64,000 nt of DNA from Pseudoflavonifractor intestinihominis (GTDB taxonomy: Bacteria; Bacillota; Clostridia; Oscillospirales; Oscillospiraceae). Below the pieces are notes generated by a model that was not told the origin of the DNA, made no database searches, and was given only the letters and a program-made list of their open reading frames with translations. A program made the translations under genes and the position numbers. The stretch is from positions 1 through 64,000 of the forward strand of contig NZ_JBBMFK010000016.1 of the NCBI RefSeq assembly GCF_040096055.1, read 5' to 3'. Below, one piece after another: positions 52,944 to 60,755 of this stretch (position 1 is its first letter; every line of letters starts with the position of its first letter).

Positions 52944-53399
52944 ATGACCAAAATACTTTTCGTGTGCCACGGCAACATCTGCCGCTCCCCCATGGCGGAG
53001 TTTCTTTTCTGGCATCTGGCGGAGAAGCGGGGGAGAGGCGGAGCGTTCTCCGTGGCCTCCGCCGCCACCAGCCGGGAGGAGATCGGCAACGGCGTCCACC
53101 CGGGCACCCGGCGGGTGCTCGCCCGGTACGGCATCGACCCGTCGGGCAAGCGGGCCGTCCAGCTCACGGCGGCCGACTACGGCAAATACGACCTGCTGCT
53201 GGGCATGGACAGCGCCAACGTGCGCAACATGCTGCGCATCCTGGGCGGCGACCCGGAGCACAAGGTCTGCCGCCTGCTGGATCTGACCAGCCACCCCCGG
53301 GACATCGCCGACCCCTGGTACACCGGCGACTTTGAGGCCACCCTGGCCGACATTCTGGAGGGCTGCGACGCCCTTCTGGCCCGGTATTCCGGGCGGTAA
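52944..53399 (+). CDS. low-molecular-weight protein tyrosine phosphatase
   Basis: A 151-residue phosphatase. The catalytic P-loop is CHGNICRS (Cys8, Arg14), and the general acid lies in DPWYTGDF. These are the defining features of the LMW-PTP family, which dephosphorylates tyrosine kinases controlling polysaccharide export or, in other cases, arginine-phosphorylated proteins (YwlE type). No tyrosine kinase gene is nearby, so the target is unknown. It ends at a hairpin terminator. Confidence 0.93.
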   Translation: MTKILFVCHGNICRSPMAEFLFWHLAEKRGRGGAFSVASAATSREEIGNGVHPGTRRVLARYGIDPSGKRAVQLTAADYGKYDLLLGMDSANVRNMLRILGGDPEHKVCRLLDLTSHPRDIADPWYTGDFEATLADILEGCDALLARYSGR

Positions 53400-53411
53400 A
53401 CCCTGTTTTTC

Positions 53412-53446
53412 AGCCCTCCGGCCCTTTGGCCGGAGGGCTTTTTCTT
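53412..53446 (+). terminator. terminator of the phosphatase gene
   Basis: AGCCCTCCGGCC, loop CTTT, GGCCGGAGGGCT, then TTTTCTTC. Confidence 0.85.
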
Positions 53447-53501
53447 CTCTCCTCCTCTTTTTCGCCCTTTTAAATTATTTTTCCCATTTTTACCTGCGTT
53501 G

Positions 53502-53530
53502 TTGCACCCGGTTCCCAGCGGTGCTAGAAT
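53502..53530 (+). promoter_or_regulatory. candidate promoter before the zinc-ribbon genes
   Basis: TTGCAC (53502-53507), a 17-nt spacer and TAGAAT (53525-53530), 54 nt before the ATG at 53585. Confidence 0.45.
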
Positions 53531-53584
53531 GTGGTAAATCATCCCGCATCTGTGTGTGGGGTGCAACGCAAAGGAGTTGATCTC

Positions 53585-54256
53585 ATGGCAAACTTCTGCA
53601 AAAAATGCGGACGGCCCCTGGAGAACGGCCGCTGTCCCGTGTGTGACGGCCCGGCCCAGCCCCAGTATGCGCCCCCCGCCTCTTCCGGTTCCGGTGCTGC
53701 CTTCTTCGCCGGGCTGGGAAACGACCTGCGGGCCTTTTTCGCCTCCCGGGATCCCTTCCGCATCGCCCCGGCAGCGGGCTTTGTGGTGGTGGCACTGATC
53801 TACCTGCTGCAGGCCTTCTTCTCTCTCTCCGACAACGGACTTTCCTACAATCTGTATGTGGTCCTGTCCTGGCTGAACCTGCTGAGCTGCATCGCCGTGG
53901 GCGTTGGGGCCGTGAACCTGGTCAAGGGCAAGGCCACCGCCGGCACGGCGCTGCTGTCCGGCTGCGTGTCCGCCCTGATGGGCCTCACCGGCGTGCTCAA
54001 CCTGCTGGGTATGCTGGTGCCGCACTCGTCCTTCTTCAACTACCTGCTGCCCTGCCTGTTTATCCTGGTGCTGGGCCTGGGCCTGACGGTCAAGGTCCGC
54101 CTGTTCCGGATGTTCTGCCTGGGCGGCGCAGCTGCTCTGGCCCTGATCCTGCTGGTGGAGGTCTTTACCACCCTGCCCTTCCTGCCCCAGCTGGCGCTGT
54201 GCTGGTGCGCCCTGTGCGGCGCCCTGGCCGTGGTAAAAGGTTATCTCCAGGTGTGA
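53585..54256 (+). CDS. zinc-ribbon membrane protein A
   Basis: A 223-residue protein. Cys5, Cys8, Cys17 and Cys20 (CKKCGRPLENGRCPVCDG) form an N-terminal zinc ribbon of the kind found on many Clostridia membrane proteins. A Pro/Ala/Ser linker of about 25 residues and then about five to six TM helices follow. No enzyme motif is seen. AAAGGAG precedes the ATG at 53585. The next gene begins 57 nt later and also carries a zinc ribbon, so the two may act together. Confidence 0.8.
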   Translation: MANFCKKCGRPLENGRCPVCDGPAQPQYAPPASSGSGAAFFAGLGNDLRAFFASRDPFRIAPAAGFVVVALIYLLQAFFSLSDNGLSYNLYVVLSWLNLLSCIAVGVGAVNLVKGKATAGTALLSGCVSALMGLTGVLNLLGMLVPHSSFFNYLLPCLFILVLGLGLTVKVRLFRMFCLGGAAALALILLVEVFTTLPFLPQLALCWCALCGALAVVKGYLQV

Positions 54257-54313
54257 CAATCCCATCTGGCAAGCGTTCCTGTATATACAAAAAGAAAAAG
54301 GAGGATTTTCATT

Positions 54314-55045
54314 ATGGCTTTTTGTGAAGAGTGCGGCAGCCGGATTCCGGACGGCGCCGACAAGTGCCCCGCCTGCGGCGCGGCGGTCGCCGCTCCCCAG
54401 CAGACTCAGAACCCCAACACCGGCTACGGCCAGCAGAACACCGGCCGCGAGCGCCAGAGCGCCCCGTCCTACCGTCCCGCCGCCGGCGGCCGGGTAGACA
54501 ACCTGGTGCTGGCTGAGAACGAGAAGATCGTCCGGCAGTACCAGTGCAGCAACGTCAAGCAGCCCCGCTGCGTGGGCTACCTGACCGTCACCAACAAGCG
54601 CATCCTCTTCCAGGGCAAAGCGGCCACCAGCCGCATCGCCAAGGAGGTGGTGCTGGACTCGGTCTCCGGCCTGGACTGCTACTACGGTCTGAACGTCAAC
54701 GGCGGCCTGCTCGCTCTGGGCGTTCTCCTGGCCCTGGCCGGCCTGTTCCTGCTCATCAACGACGGGGATATGGCAGTGTGGGGCCTGCTCGCCATCGTCC
54801 TGGGCGTAGTCCTGATCGTTCTCTCCTTCCAGAAGAGCTTCTTCCTGGCCATCTTCTCCTCCAAGGCCAACGGATCGCCCATCAGTATCGGCGCGGGCGC
54901 CCGCTCCCTGGTAGGCAACGGCGCCCTCTACTCCCTCATCAGCGAGCCCACCGCCGACACCGACCGTATGCTCAATGAGCTGGGCGCTCTGGTGCAGGAC
55001 CTCCAGACCCTGGGCGACCACGCCATCGAGAAGTGGAGCAAGTAA
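54314..55045 (+). CDS. zinc-ribbon protein with PH-like domain and two TM helices
   Basis: 243 residues. Zinc ribbon at Cys4, Cys7, Cys18 and Cys21 (CEECGSRIPDGADKCPACG), a Gln/Asn-rich linker, then a PH/GRAM-like beta domain (RCVGYLTVTNKRILFQGKAATSRIAKEVVLDSVSGLD). Two adjacent TM helices sit inside that domain region, and a second beta part with a C-terminal helix (MLNELGALVQDLQTLGD) follows. This domain order is seen in stress-linked bacterial proteins of unknown function. A strong terminator follows, separating it from the downstream operon. Confidence 0.8.
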   Translation: MAFCEECGSRIPDGADKCPACGAAVAAPQQTQNPNTGYGQQNTGRERQSAPSYRPAAGGRVDNLVLAENEKIVRQYQCSNVKQPRCVGYLTVTNKRILFQGKAATSRIAKEVVLDSVSGLDCYYGLNVNGGLLALGVLLALAGLFLLINDGDMAVWGLLAIVLGVVLIVLSFQKSFFLAIFSSKANGSPISIGAGARSLVGNGALYSLISEPTADTDRMLNELGALVQDLQTLGDHAIEKWSK

Positions 55046-55076
55046 CCGCTCCCTGTGCTCCTTCCGCTCCAGCCTG

Positions 55077-55113
55077 ACGGGCGGCCGCGCTGACCCGCGG
55101 CCGCCCGTTTTGT
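55077..55113 (+). terminator. terminator between the zinc-ribbon pair and the next operon
   Basis: ACGGGCGGCCGCG, a 6-nt loop, CGCGGCCGCCCGT, then TTTGTTATATTTTATT. Confidence 0.85.
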
Positions 55114-55148
55114 TATATTTTATTCTCTTTTTACAGGAGGTAATCGAT

Positions 55149-55454
55149 ATGCTGCTCTCTTCCCTTGCCGCCCAGCTCGTCACCCGTGAACTGGCCGCCC
55201 CCGCCCAGGGCTGGGCCTGGGCCTGGCGCATCCAGAACGAATACCCCGCCCTCCTCCGGGAGGCCGCCGAGGCCTGGGCGGAGAACAAGCCCCTGCCCAA
55301 CCCCCAGGTGGGCGGCCACTCCCTGGAGGAGGTCATGGAGGCCACCGGCGCCTCCGCCCCCCAGGCACTGGAGCTGCTCTATGTGCTGGAGCGCAGCCCC
55401 TCCGACGGGCTCACTCTGCTGGCCCGCTGCACCCGCCGGGACCGCCTCCGCTGA
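55149..55454 (+). CDS. 101-residue helical protein, unknown
   Basis: A short protein with helical segments (SLAAQLVTRELAA, PALLREAAEAWAE, SLEEVMEATGASAPQALELLYVLERS) and a basic C-terminus (RCTRRDRLR). No family is recognised; the second half has the look of a small adaptor or DNA-binding helical domain. AGGAGG precedes the ATG at 55149. The gene ends 12 nt before the large metallopeptidase/ParB-like gene and probably forms the first cistron of that operon. Confidence 0.7.
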   Translation: MLLSSLAAQLVTRELAAPAQGWAWAWRIQNEYPALLREAAEAWAENKPLPNPQVGGHSLEEVMEATGASAPQALELLYVLERSPSDGLTLLARCTRRDRLR

Positions 55455-55466
55455 CGGAGGTGCGCC

Positions 55467-57269
55467 ATGGGATGGTTTTCCAATCTCTTCCACCGGGAGC
55501 AGTCCCAGAACGACCAGGCGCAGCCCAACCGGTACCAGCAGCTCTTCTCCTCCTTTGACCACGCCAGCATGCGCAACGCCACCCCGGAGCAGCTCGCCGC
55601 CAACCGGGCCCAGCTCCACGACCTCTTTGCCTCCAAGACCTGGAATTCTCTGGACTACGACACAAAATGCCAGGCGGTCCAGGCCCTGGAGAACGACTTT
55701 GCCTATCAGCAGGGCCGTCCGGCCAAGCACGTGGAGGCCGTCCCTCTGGACGATCTCTGCTACGGCGGCTGGAACCCGGAGTTGGACACCATCCACCTCA
55801 ACGAGAACCTGCTGAAAAACGGCACCACCCTCAGCGACCCCAACGCCCGGCCCATGCCCGACGCCAACATGCAGGTCTTCGACACCGTGGCCCACGAGGG
55901 CTACCACGCCTACCAGAGCTACGCCCTGGAGCACCCGGAGGTCCATGCCGACAAGGCCCAGCTGCGGGAGTGGGCCCTCAACGAGGGCAAGTACTACGAC
56001 AATGGCGACAAGTACCTCATCCAGCCCCAGGAGCGGGATGCCTGGCAGTACGGGGACAGCTCCACCACCCAGGCCTTCCAGGGCATCGAGGCCCGCAACG
56101 GGCCCGAGCCGGAGCTGACCAAGGCCGAGTACGAGAACCACGCGCTGACCAGCTCTTACAGCGCCGCCCTGGCCCGGGAACAGCGCCGGGACCCCCAGGT
56201 GCTCCAGACCATGGAGAAGGAGATGGAGTCCGCCTGCCAGCAGCATGGCATAAAGTATGATTTCACCGGTCAGAGCCAGACTGCCGGCAACGCCCCCCAG
56301 CCCCAGGCCCAGGGCGTCCAGCAGGGCCAGGCCCCGCCCGGGCCGGTGATCCGCACCATCTCCGCTCAGTCCATCGACATGTCCTATGCCCGCGGCATGG
56401 ACAGCCCCGAATTCTGGAACCACCACGGCAACACCAAGGCCGACTACATGGCCCTGGCGGAGAAGCTGCCCGCCGTCCAGGCCGGACTGGCCCAGGGCCG
56501 CACTGTGGACGAGCTGAAGCAGGACCCGGAACTGAGGGGCTGCGTCAACGCCTACTACGATCCGGACAACATGGTCAAAGTGATCCAGACCCCCGACGGC
56601 GGCTATGAGTATGAGGACAATGGCCGCCACCGGATTATGGCCGCCAAAGAGATGGGCTGCGACATTCCCGTCCAGGTGGTCAACGCCCAGGCATATGCCC
56701 AGGCCCAGGCCCAGGACGCAGGCGGGAAGCTGAGGCAGGATGCCCAGCCGGAGCAGGTCCAGACCGAGGGCCAGGAGCAGCTCCAGGAACAGGACCAGGA
56801 GCAGCTTCAAGAGCAAGACCAGGAACAGCTCCAGGAGCAAGACCAGGAACAGTTCCAGGAGCAAGACCAGGAACAGCTCCAGGAGCAGGACCAGGAACAA
56901 GACCAAGAGCAGCTCCAGGAACAAGACCAGGAACAGCTCCAGGAGCAAGACCAGGAGCAGCTTCAGAATGAGGACCTCTCCATGGACCAGATGACCCAGC
57001 AGGAGCCCGAGGAGTCCCAGCAGGAGGCACAGACCGAGGACCTCTCCATGGATCAGATGGCCCAGCAGGAGCCCGAGGAGTCCCAGCAGGAGGCACAGAC
57101 CGAGGACCTCTCCATGGATCAGATGGCCCAGCAGGAGCCCGAGGAGTCCCAGCAGCAGACGCAGAGTGAGGACCTGTCTATGGACCAGGCCGCCGGAGAA
57201 GACGTATCCGGCGGGGAGGAACAGAGCTCCGGCCAGGAGGAGGACCAGTCCCAGGGGTACTCCTACTAA
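55467..57269 (+). CDS. multidomain protein: HExxH region, ParB-like region, Gln/Glu tandem repeats
   Basis: 600 residues with no signal peptide or TM helix. The N-terminal ~240 residues include AHEGYHAYQ (HExxH at 143-147) and QERDAWQYG (Glu189), a plausible third zinc ligand, so this looks like a zincin metallopeptidase-like domain. Residues ~298-405 resemble a ParB/sulfiredoxin-like nucleotide-binding domain (GMDSPEFWNHHGN, then DNGRHRIMAAKEMGCDIPVQVV). The C-terminus has eight EQLQEQDQ-type octads, then three and a third 22-residue EDLSMDQMAQQEPEESQQ repeats. I do not know a characterised protein with this order. GGAGGT precedes the ATG. The ATPase follows 26 nt later. Confidence 0.75.
   Translation: MGWFSNLFHREQSQNDQAQPNRYQQLFSSFDHASMRNATPEQLAANRAQLHDLFASKTWNSLDYDTKCQAVQALENDFAYQQGRPAKHVEAVPLDDLCYGGWNPELDTIHLNENLLKNGTTLSDPNARPMPDANMQVFDTVAHEGYHAYQSYALEHPEVHADKAQLREWALNEGKYYDNGDKYLIQPQERDAWQYGDSSTTQAFQGIEARNGPEPELTKAEYENHALTSSYSAALAREQRRDPQVLQTMEKEMESACQQHGIKYDFTGQSQTAGNAPQPQAQGVQQGQAPPGPVIRTISAQSIDMSYARGMDSPEFWNHHGNTKADYMALAEKLPAVQAGLAQGRTVDELKQDPELRGCVNAYYDPDNMVKVIQTPDGGYEYEDNGRHRIMAAKEMGCDIPVQVVNAQAYAQAQAQDAGGKLRQDAQPEQVQTEGQEQLQEQDQEQLQEQDQEQLQEQDQEQFQEQDQEQLQEQDQEQDQEQLQEQDQEQLQEQDQEQLQNEDLSMDQMTQQEPEESQQEAQTEDLSMDQMAQQEPEESQQEAQTEDLSMDQMAQQEPEESQQQTQSEDLSMDQAAGEDVSGGEEQSSGQEEDQSQGYSY
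56775..56966 (+). repeat. eight tandem 24-nt repeats encoding Gln/Glu octads
   Basis: Units encode EQLQEQDQ with single variants (EQFQEQDQ, a half unit EQDQ). Near-identity at DNA level implies slippage or recombination and probable length variation between strains. Confidence 0.85.
56970..57190 (+). repeat. tandem 66-nt repeats, 3.3 copies
   Basis: Units start at 56970, 57036, 57102 and 57168 (partial). Each encodes EDLSMDQMAQQEPEESQQEAQT or a close variant. Confidence 0.88.
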
Positions 57270-57295
57270 ATTTCATTACAAGGAGGATGTGGGCC

Positions 57296-58600
57296 ATGCA
57301 GACCTATTCACAGGAGGTATTCTCCGGCAACCGGCTGTTTGACACCTGCCAGTACCAGGACAGCGAACCCCACTTCTTCCTCATGGGCCACAACGCCCTG
57401 GGGGAGCCCATGCGCATCCCGGTGGGGGAGCAGATGCTCTCCCGGCACATGCTGCTGCTGGGCGGCATCGGCACGGGCAAGTCCAACACCTTCAACTTTC
57501 TCATCCGCAGCGTGCGCAGCAGCCTGACCGACCGGGACGTGGTCATCATCTTCGACACCAAGGGCGACTTCTACCGGGAGTTCTACCAGCCCGGGGACGT
57601 GGTCATCAGCAACGACAGCCGGGCCACCGGCGGCAACGGCCCGGACTACTGGAACCTGTTCGGGGAGGTGAGCATCGACGACCGGGTGGAGGAGAACATT
57701 CTGGAGATCGCCAAGAGCTTCTTCTCCGAGAAGCTCTCCCACACCACCCAGCCCTTTTTCCCCAACGCGGCCAAAGACCTGTTCTCCGCCCTGCTGCTCC
57801 ACATGGTCCGGTCGGACCAGTTCGCGGCTTCCCGGAACAACCAGTCCCTGCGCACCCTGTTCGACACCTTCTCCGTGCCCGCCATGAAGCGCATCCTCCA
57901 GTCCCACCAGGACCTGAAGGCCATGACCTCCTACATCGAGGACGAGAAGTCGGGCCAGACTCTGGGCGTAGTGGCCGAGCTGCAGCAGATGGTGCGGGAG
58001 ATCTTTGTGGGCAACTTCCGCAAAAAGGGCAATCTGTCCATGCGCCAGCTGGTGCGGCGGAAGGGGGGCCGGGTCATCTTCGTGGAGTACGACCTGGGCA
58101 TCGGCGCCATGCTGACGCCGGTATACCGGCTGCTCATCGACCTGGCGGTAAAGGAGGCCCTGTGCCGCACCTCCAATGAGGGCAGCGTCTACTTCTTCAT
58201 CGACGAGTTTCGCCTCCTGCCCCACCTGGAGCACATCGACGACGGCGTCAACTTCGGTCGCAGCCTGGGGGCCAAGTTCTTCGTGGGCATCCAGAACATC
58301 GACCAGATCGCCGCCGCCTACGGCCAGAACCTCTCCCGCAGCATCCTCTCCGGCTTCGGCACCACCCTGGCCTTCCGGGTCAACGATGCCGGCTCCCGGG
58401 AGTACATCAAGGACCTGTTCGGCCGGAACATCAAGCTCCAGACCTATCTCTCCGCCGTGCAGAACCGGGGCGTGTCCGAGCAGATCCGGGAGGGCTTTGT
58501 GGTGGAGGACGAGGACATCACCAACCTGCCCGTGGGCCAGGCCATCATCGGCGCGCCGGGCTGCCAGCCCTTCCGCTTCCAGTTCAAGCGGTACGGCTGA
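57296..58600 (+). CDS. VirD4/TraD-like ATPase (type IV coupling protein or HerA-like)
   Basis: A 434-residue P-loop ATPase without TM helices. Walker A GGIGTGKS (56-63) and Walker B YFFIDEFRLLP (299-304), with VVIIFDTKGDFYREF and a TraM-recognition/TraD-like C-terminal ending (GVSEQIREGFVVEDEDITNLPVGQAII). Conjugation proteins VirD4/TraD/TraG and the DNA-translocase HerA share this design. No relaxase, pilus or T4SS gene is in the window, so a conjugative role lacks support. The ATG at 57296 has AGGAGG 9 nt upstream; an ATG at 57287 abuts it. It is the last gene of its operon. Confidence 0.82.
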   Translation: MQTYSQEVFSGNRLFDTCQYQDSEPHFFLMGHNALGEPMRIPVGEQMLSRHMLLLGGIGTGKSNTFNFLIRSVRSSLTDRDVVIIFDTKGDFYREFYQPGDVVISNDSRATGGNGPDYWNLFGEVSIDDRVEENILEIAKSFFSEKLSHTTQPFFPNAAKDLFSALLLHMVRSDQFAASRNNQSLRTLFDTFSVPAMKRILQSHQDLKAMTSYIEDEKSGQTLGVVAELQQMVREIFVGNFRKKGNLSMRQLVRRKGGRVIFVEYDLGIGAMLTPVYRLLIDLAVKEALCRTSNEGSVYFFIDEFRLLPHLEHIDDGVNFGRSLGAKFFVGIQNIDQIAAAYGQNLSRSILSGFGTTLAFRVNDAGSREYIKDLFGRNIKLQTYLSAVQNRGVSEQIREGFVVEDEDITNLPVGQAIIGAPGCQPFRFQFKRYG

Positions 58601-58627
58601 ACCGGCCGCCATTCCCGCCTATGAAAC

Positions 58628-58665
58628 AACCCCGCCCCGGCTCTTACGAGCCGGGGCGGGGTTTC
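58628..58665. terminator. bidirectional terminator
   Basis: AACCCCGCCCCGGCTC, loop TTAC, GAGCCGGGGCGGGGTT, shared by the ATPase operon and the converging amylosucrase gene. Confidence 0.85.
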
Positions 58666-58694
58666 TGCTGATCGGGTTTTCAGGCCCGGCGGGA

Positions 58695-60755
58695 TCAGCC
58701 CTCGGTATGGGCCAGCCAGACAAAGCCGTAGGGGTAGAGCTCCACGTGGCTCAGGTCGTCGAAGTGGCCGCCGTAGACCAGCTCGTCAAAGGCGCCGCCC
58801 TCGCCGCTGGAGACGGTGACGAACTCGGGGCTGAAGTTGAACATGGCGATGAGCTTGCGGCCCTTGTACCAGCGGCCCACGCCCAGCACGTGGGCGCTGC
58901 CGGTGTCAAAGGTCCACACGTCGGCCCGGGCGTCAAAGGCGGGCTCGGCGCAGCGCAGCTCCTCCAGCCGCCGCAGGCCCATGAACTGCTTGCCCTGGCG
59001 GGTGGTTCCGTCGCGGCGCAGGGCGGCCAGGTCCCACTGGAAGGCACCACGGTGGAGGTAGCGGCTGTCGTCCCACTTCTCCGGGTCCTGGTGGTAGGAG
59101 TAGTCGTTGAGCTGGCCCACCTCGTCACCGCTGTACAGCACCGGGATGCCGCTCTGGGTCAGCATCCAGGCGTGGAGCATCAGGTCGCAGGCAATGGCCC
59201 GCTCCAGCTTGAAGGGGTTCTGCTCGTAGTCGGCGGCCTCCACGCCGCACAGGGAGGCGGTGGTGCCGCACAGCCGGGCGTCCCCCAGGCGGGGGTCGTC
59301 GTTGTAGAGCTCGCCCCGGCTGTCGCTGCCCGGCCACTTGCCGGTGAACCAGTCATTGAGGTACTTCTTGTGGGACACCTCGTCGGTGCCGAAATGGGCC
59401 TTGAGCCAGGGGTAGTCCAGGCCCCAGCCGATGTCGTCGTGGCAGCGCAGGTAGTTGAGGAACAGGAAGTCCCGGGGCAGGGCACACACCGCGTCCATCT
59501 GGTGGCGCAGCAGGGACACGTCCCCGGTGGCCAGGGTGTGCCAGGTGGTGGCCATGGTGGTCACGTTGTAGAGCATGTGGCACTCGGGCTTGTCGGGGGT
59601 GCCGAAGTAGGGCGCCACCTTGGCCGGCTCCATGACCACCTCCCCCAGCAGCAGCACGCTGGGGCAGACGATCTCGCACACCATGCGCATCATGCGCACC
59701 AGGGTGTGGACCTGGGGCAGGTTGCGGCAGTTGGTGCCCAGCTCCTTCCAGATGTAGGGCACCGCGTCCAGCCGGATGACGTCGATGCCCCGGTTGGCCA
59801 GGTAGAGCAGGTTCTCGGTCATGTCGTTGAAGACCATGGGGTTGGCGTAGTTCAGGTCCCACTGGTAGGGGTAGAAATTGGTCATGACCACCTTCTGGCA
59901 GTCGGGCAGCCAGGTGAAGCTGCCGGGGGCGGTGGTGGGGAACACCTGGGGCACCGTCTTCTCAAACTCCCGGGGGATGTCCCAGTTGTCGTAGAAGAAA
60001 TAGCGCTCCCGGTAGCCCGGCTCGCCCGCTCGGGCCTTGCGGGCCCACTCGTGGTCCTCGCTGGTGTGGTTCATGACAAAGTCCAGGCACAGGCTGATGT
60101 CCTTTTCCCGGCAGTCATCGGCCAGACGCTCCAGGTCGGCCATGGTGCCCAGCTCGGGCTGCACCTTCCGGAAGTCGGACACCGCATACCCGCCGTCGCT
60201 GCGGCCCTTGGGGCTCTCCAGCAGGGGCATCAGGTGGAGGTAGTTGACGCCGCACTCCTGGATGTAGGGCAGCTTCTCCCGCACCCCCTCCAGGGTGCCG
60301 GCAAAGGCGTTGGTGTAGAGCATCATGCCCAGCAGGTCCCGGCGGCGGTACCAGTCCGGGTCGGCCTCCCGCCGCCCGTCCTGGGCCCGCAGCTCCGCCT
60401 TCCGGTCCGCCCAGCTCCGGCGCAGCATGGACACAAAGTAGTCGTAGGCGGCCAGATCCCCGTGGTAGAGCTCGCAGTAGAGCCACTTGAGCTCGTCCTG
60501 CCGCCGGGCCAGGCGGCGCTCGAACACGGCGTCGTCCTCCCGGGCGGTGGGGGCATTTTCCTCAACTGCGGGGCGGGCCTCCTCCGCGGCGGCAGGGGCC
60601 GCCTCTGCCGCAGGGTTCACCACCGCTTCCTCCGCAACAGGGCGGGCCGCTTCCTTTTCGTCAGAGACAGCGGCCTCCGGCGCGGCGGCGGGGGTCTTCT
60701 TTTTATTCTGTCTGGCGGAGGGCTCTCCGCTCCGCTGGTTCCGTTTTGCTTTCAT
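58695..60755 (-). CDS. amylosucrase-like GH13 enzyme with low-complexity N-terminus
   Basis: 686 residues. The first ~75 residues are low-complexity (Ala/Glu/Pro, e.g. AAAPEAAVSDEKEAARPVAEE). The rest is a GH13 (beta/alpha)8 enzyme of the amylosucrase branch: N-terminal helices, FVMNHTSEDHEWA, GIDVIRLDAVPYIWKELGT (nucleophile Asp330), LLLGEVVM (acid/base Glu372) and LRCHDDIGWG. Amylosucrase builds alpha-1,4-glucan from sucrose and frees fructose. No signal peptide is seen, so it would act in the cytoplasm. Its ATG overlaps the fructokinase stop by 4 nt. A sucrose hydrolase or isomerase activity is the alternative. Confidence 0.87.
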   Translation of the reverse strand: MKAKRNQRSGEPSARQNKKKTPAAAPEAAVSDEKEAARPVAEEAVVNPAAEAAPAAAEEARPAVEENAPTAREDDAVFERRLARRQDELKWLYCELYHGDLAAYDYFVSMLRRSWADRKAELRAQDGRREADPDWYRRRDLLGMMLYTNAFAGTLEGVREKLPYIQECGVNYLHLMPLLESPKGRSDGGYAVSDFRKVQPELGTMADLERLADDCREKDISLCLDFVMNHTSEDHEWARKARAGEPGYRERYFFYDNWDIPREFEKTVPQVFPTTAPGSFTWLPDCQKVVMTNFYPYQWDLNYANPMVFNDMTENLLYLANRGIDVIRLDAVPYIWKELGTNCRNLPQVHTLVRMMRMVCEIVCPSVLLLGEVVMEPAKVAPYFGTPDKPECHMLYNVTTMATTWHTLATGDVSLLRHQMDAVCALPRDFLFLNYLRCHDDIGWGLDYPWLKAHFGTDEVSHKKYLNDWFTGKWPGSDSRGELYNDDPRLGDARLCGTTASLCGVEAADYEQNPFKLERAIACDLMLHAWMLTQSGIPVLYSGDEVGQLNDYSYHQDPEKWDDSRYLHRGAFQWDLAALRRDGTTRQGKQFMGLRRLEELRCAEPAFDARADVWTFDTGSAHVLGVGRWYKGRKLIAMFNFSPEFVTVSSGEGGAFDELVYGGHFDDLSHVELYPYGFVWLAHTEG

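Noticed and set aside
56775..57190. Possible CRISPR-like direct repeats
   Set aside because: Units are contiguous without spacers and lie in frame inside a protein-coding gene.
57296..58600. Conjugative element suggested by the TraD-like ATPase
   Set aside because: No relaxase, VirB4, pilin, integrase or attachment repeats were seen within the window.
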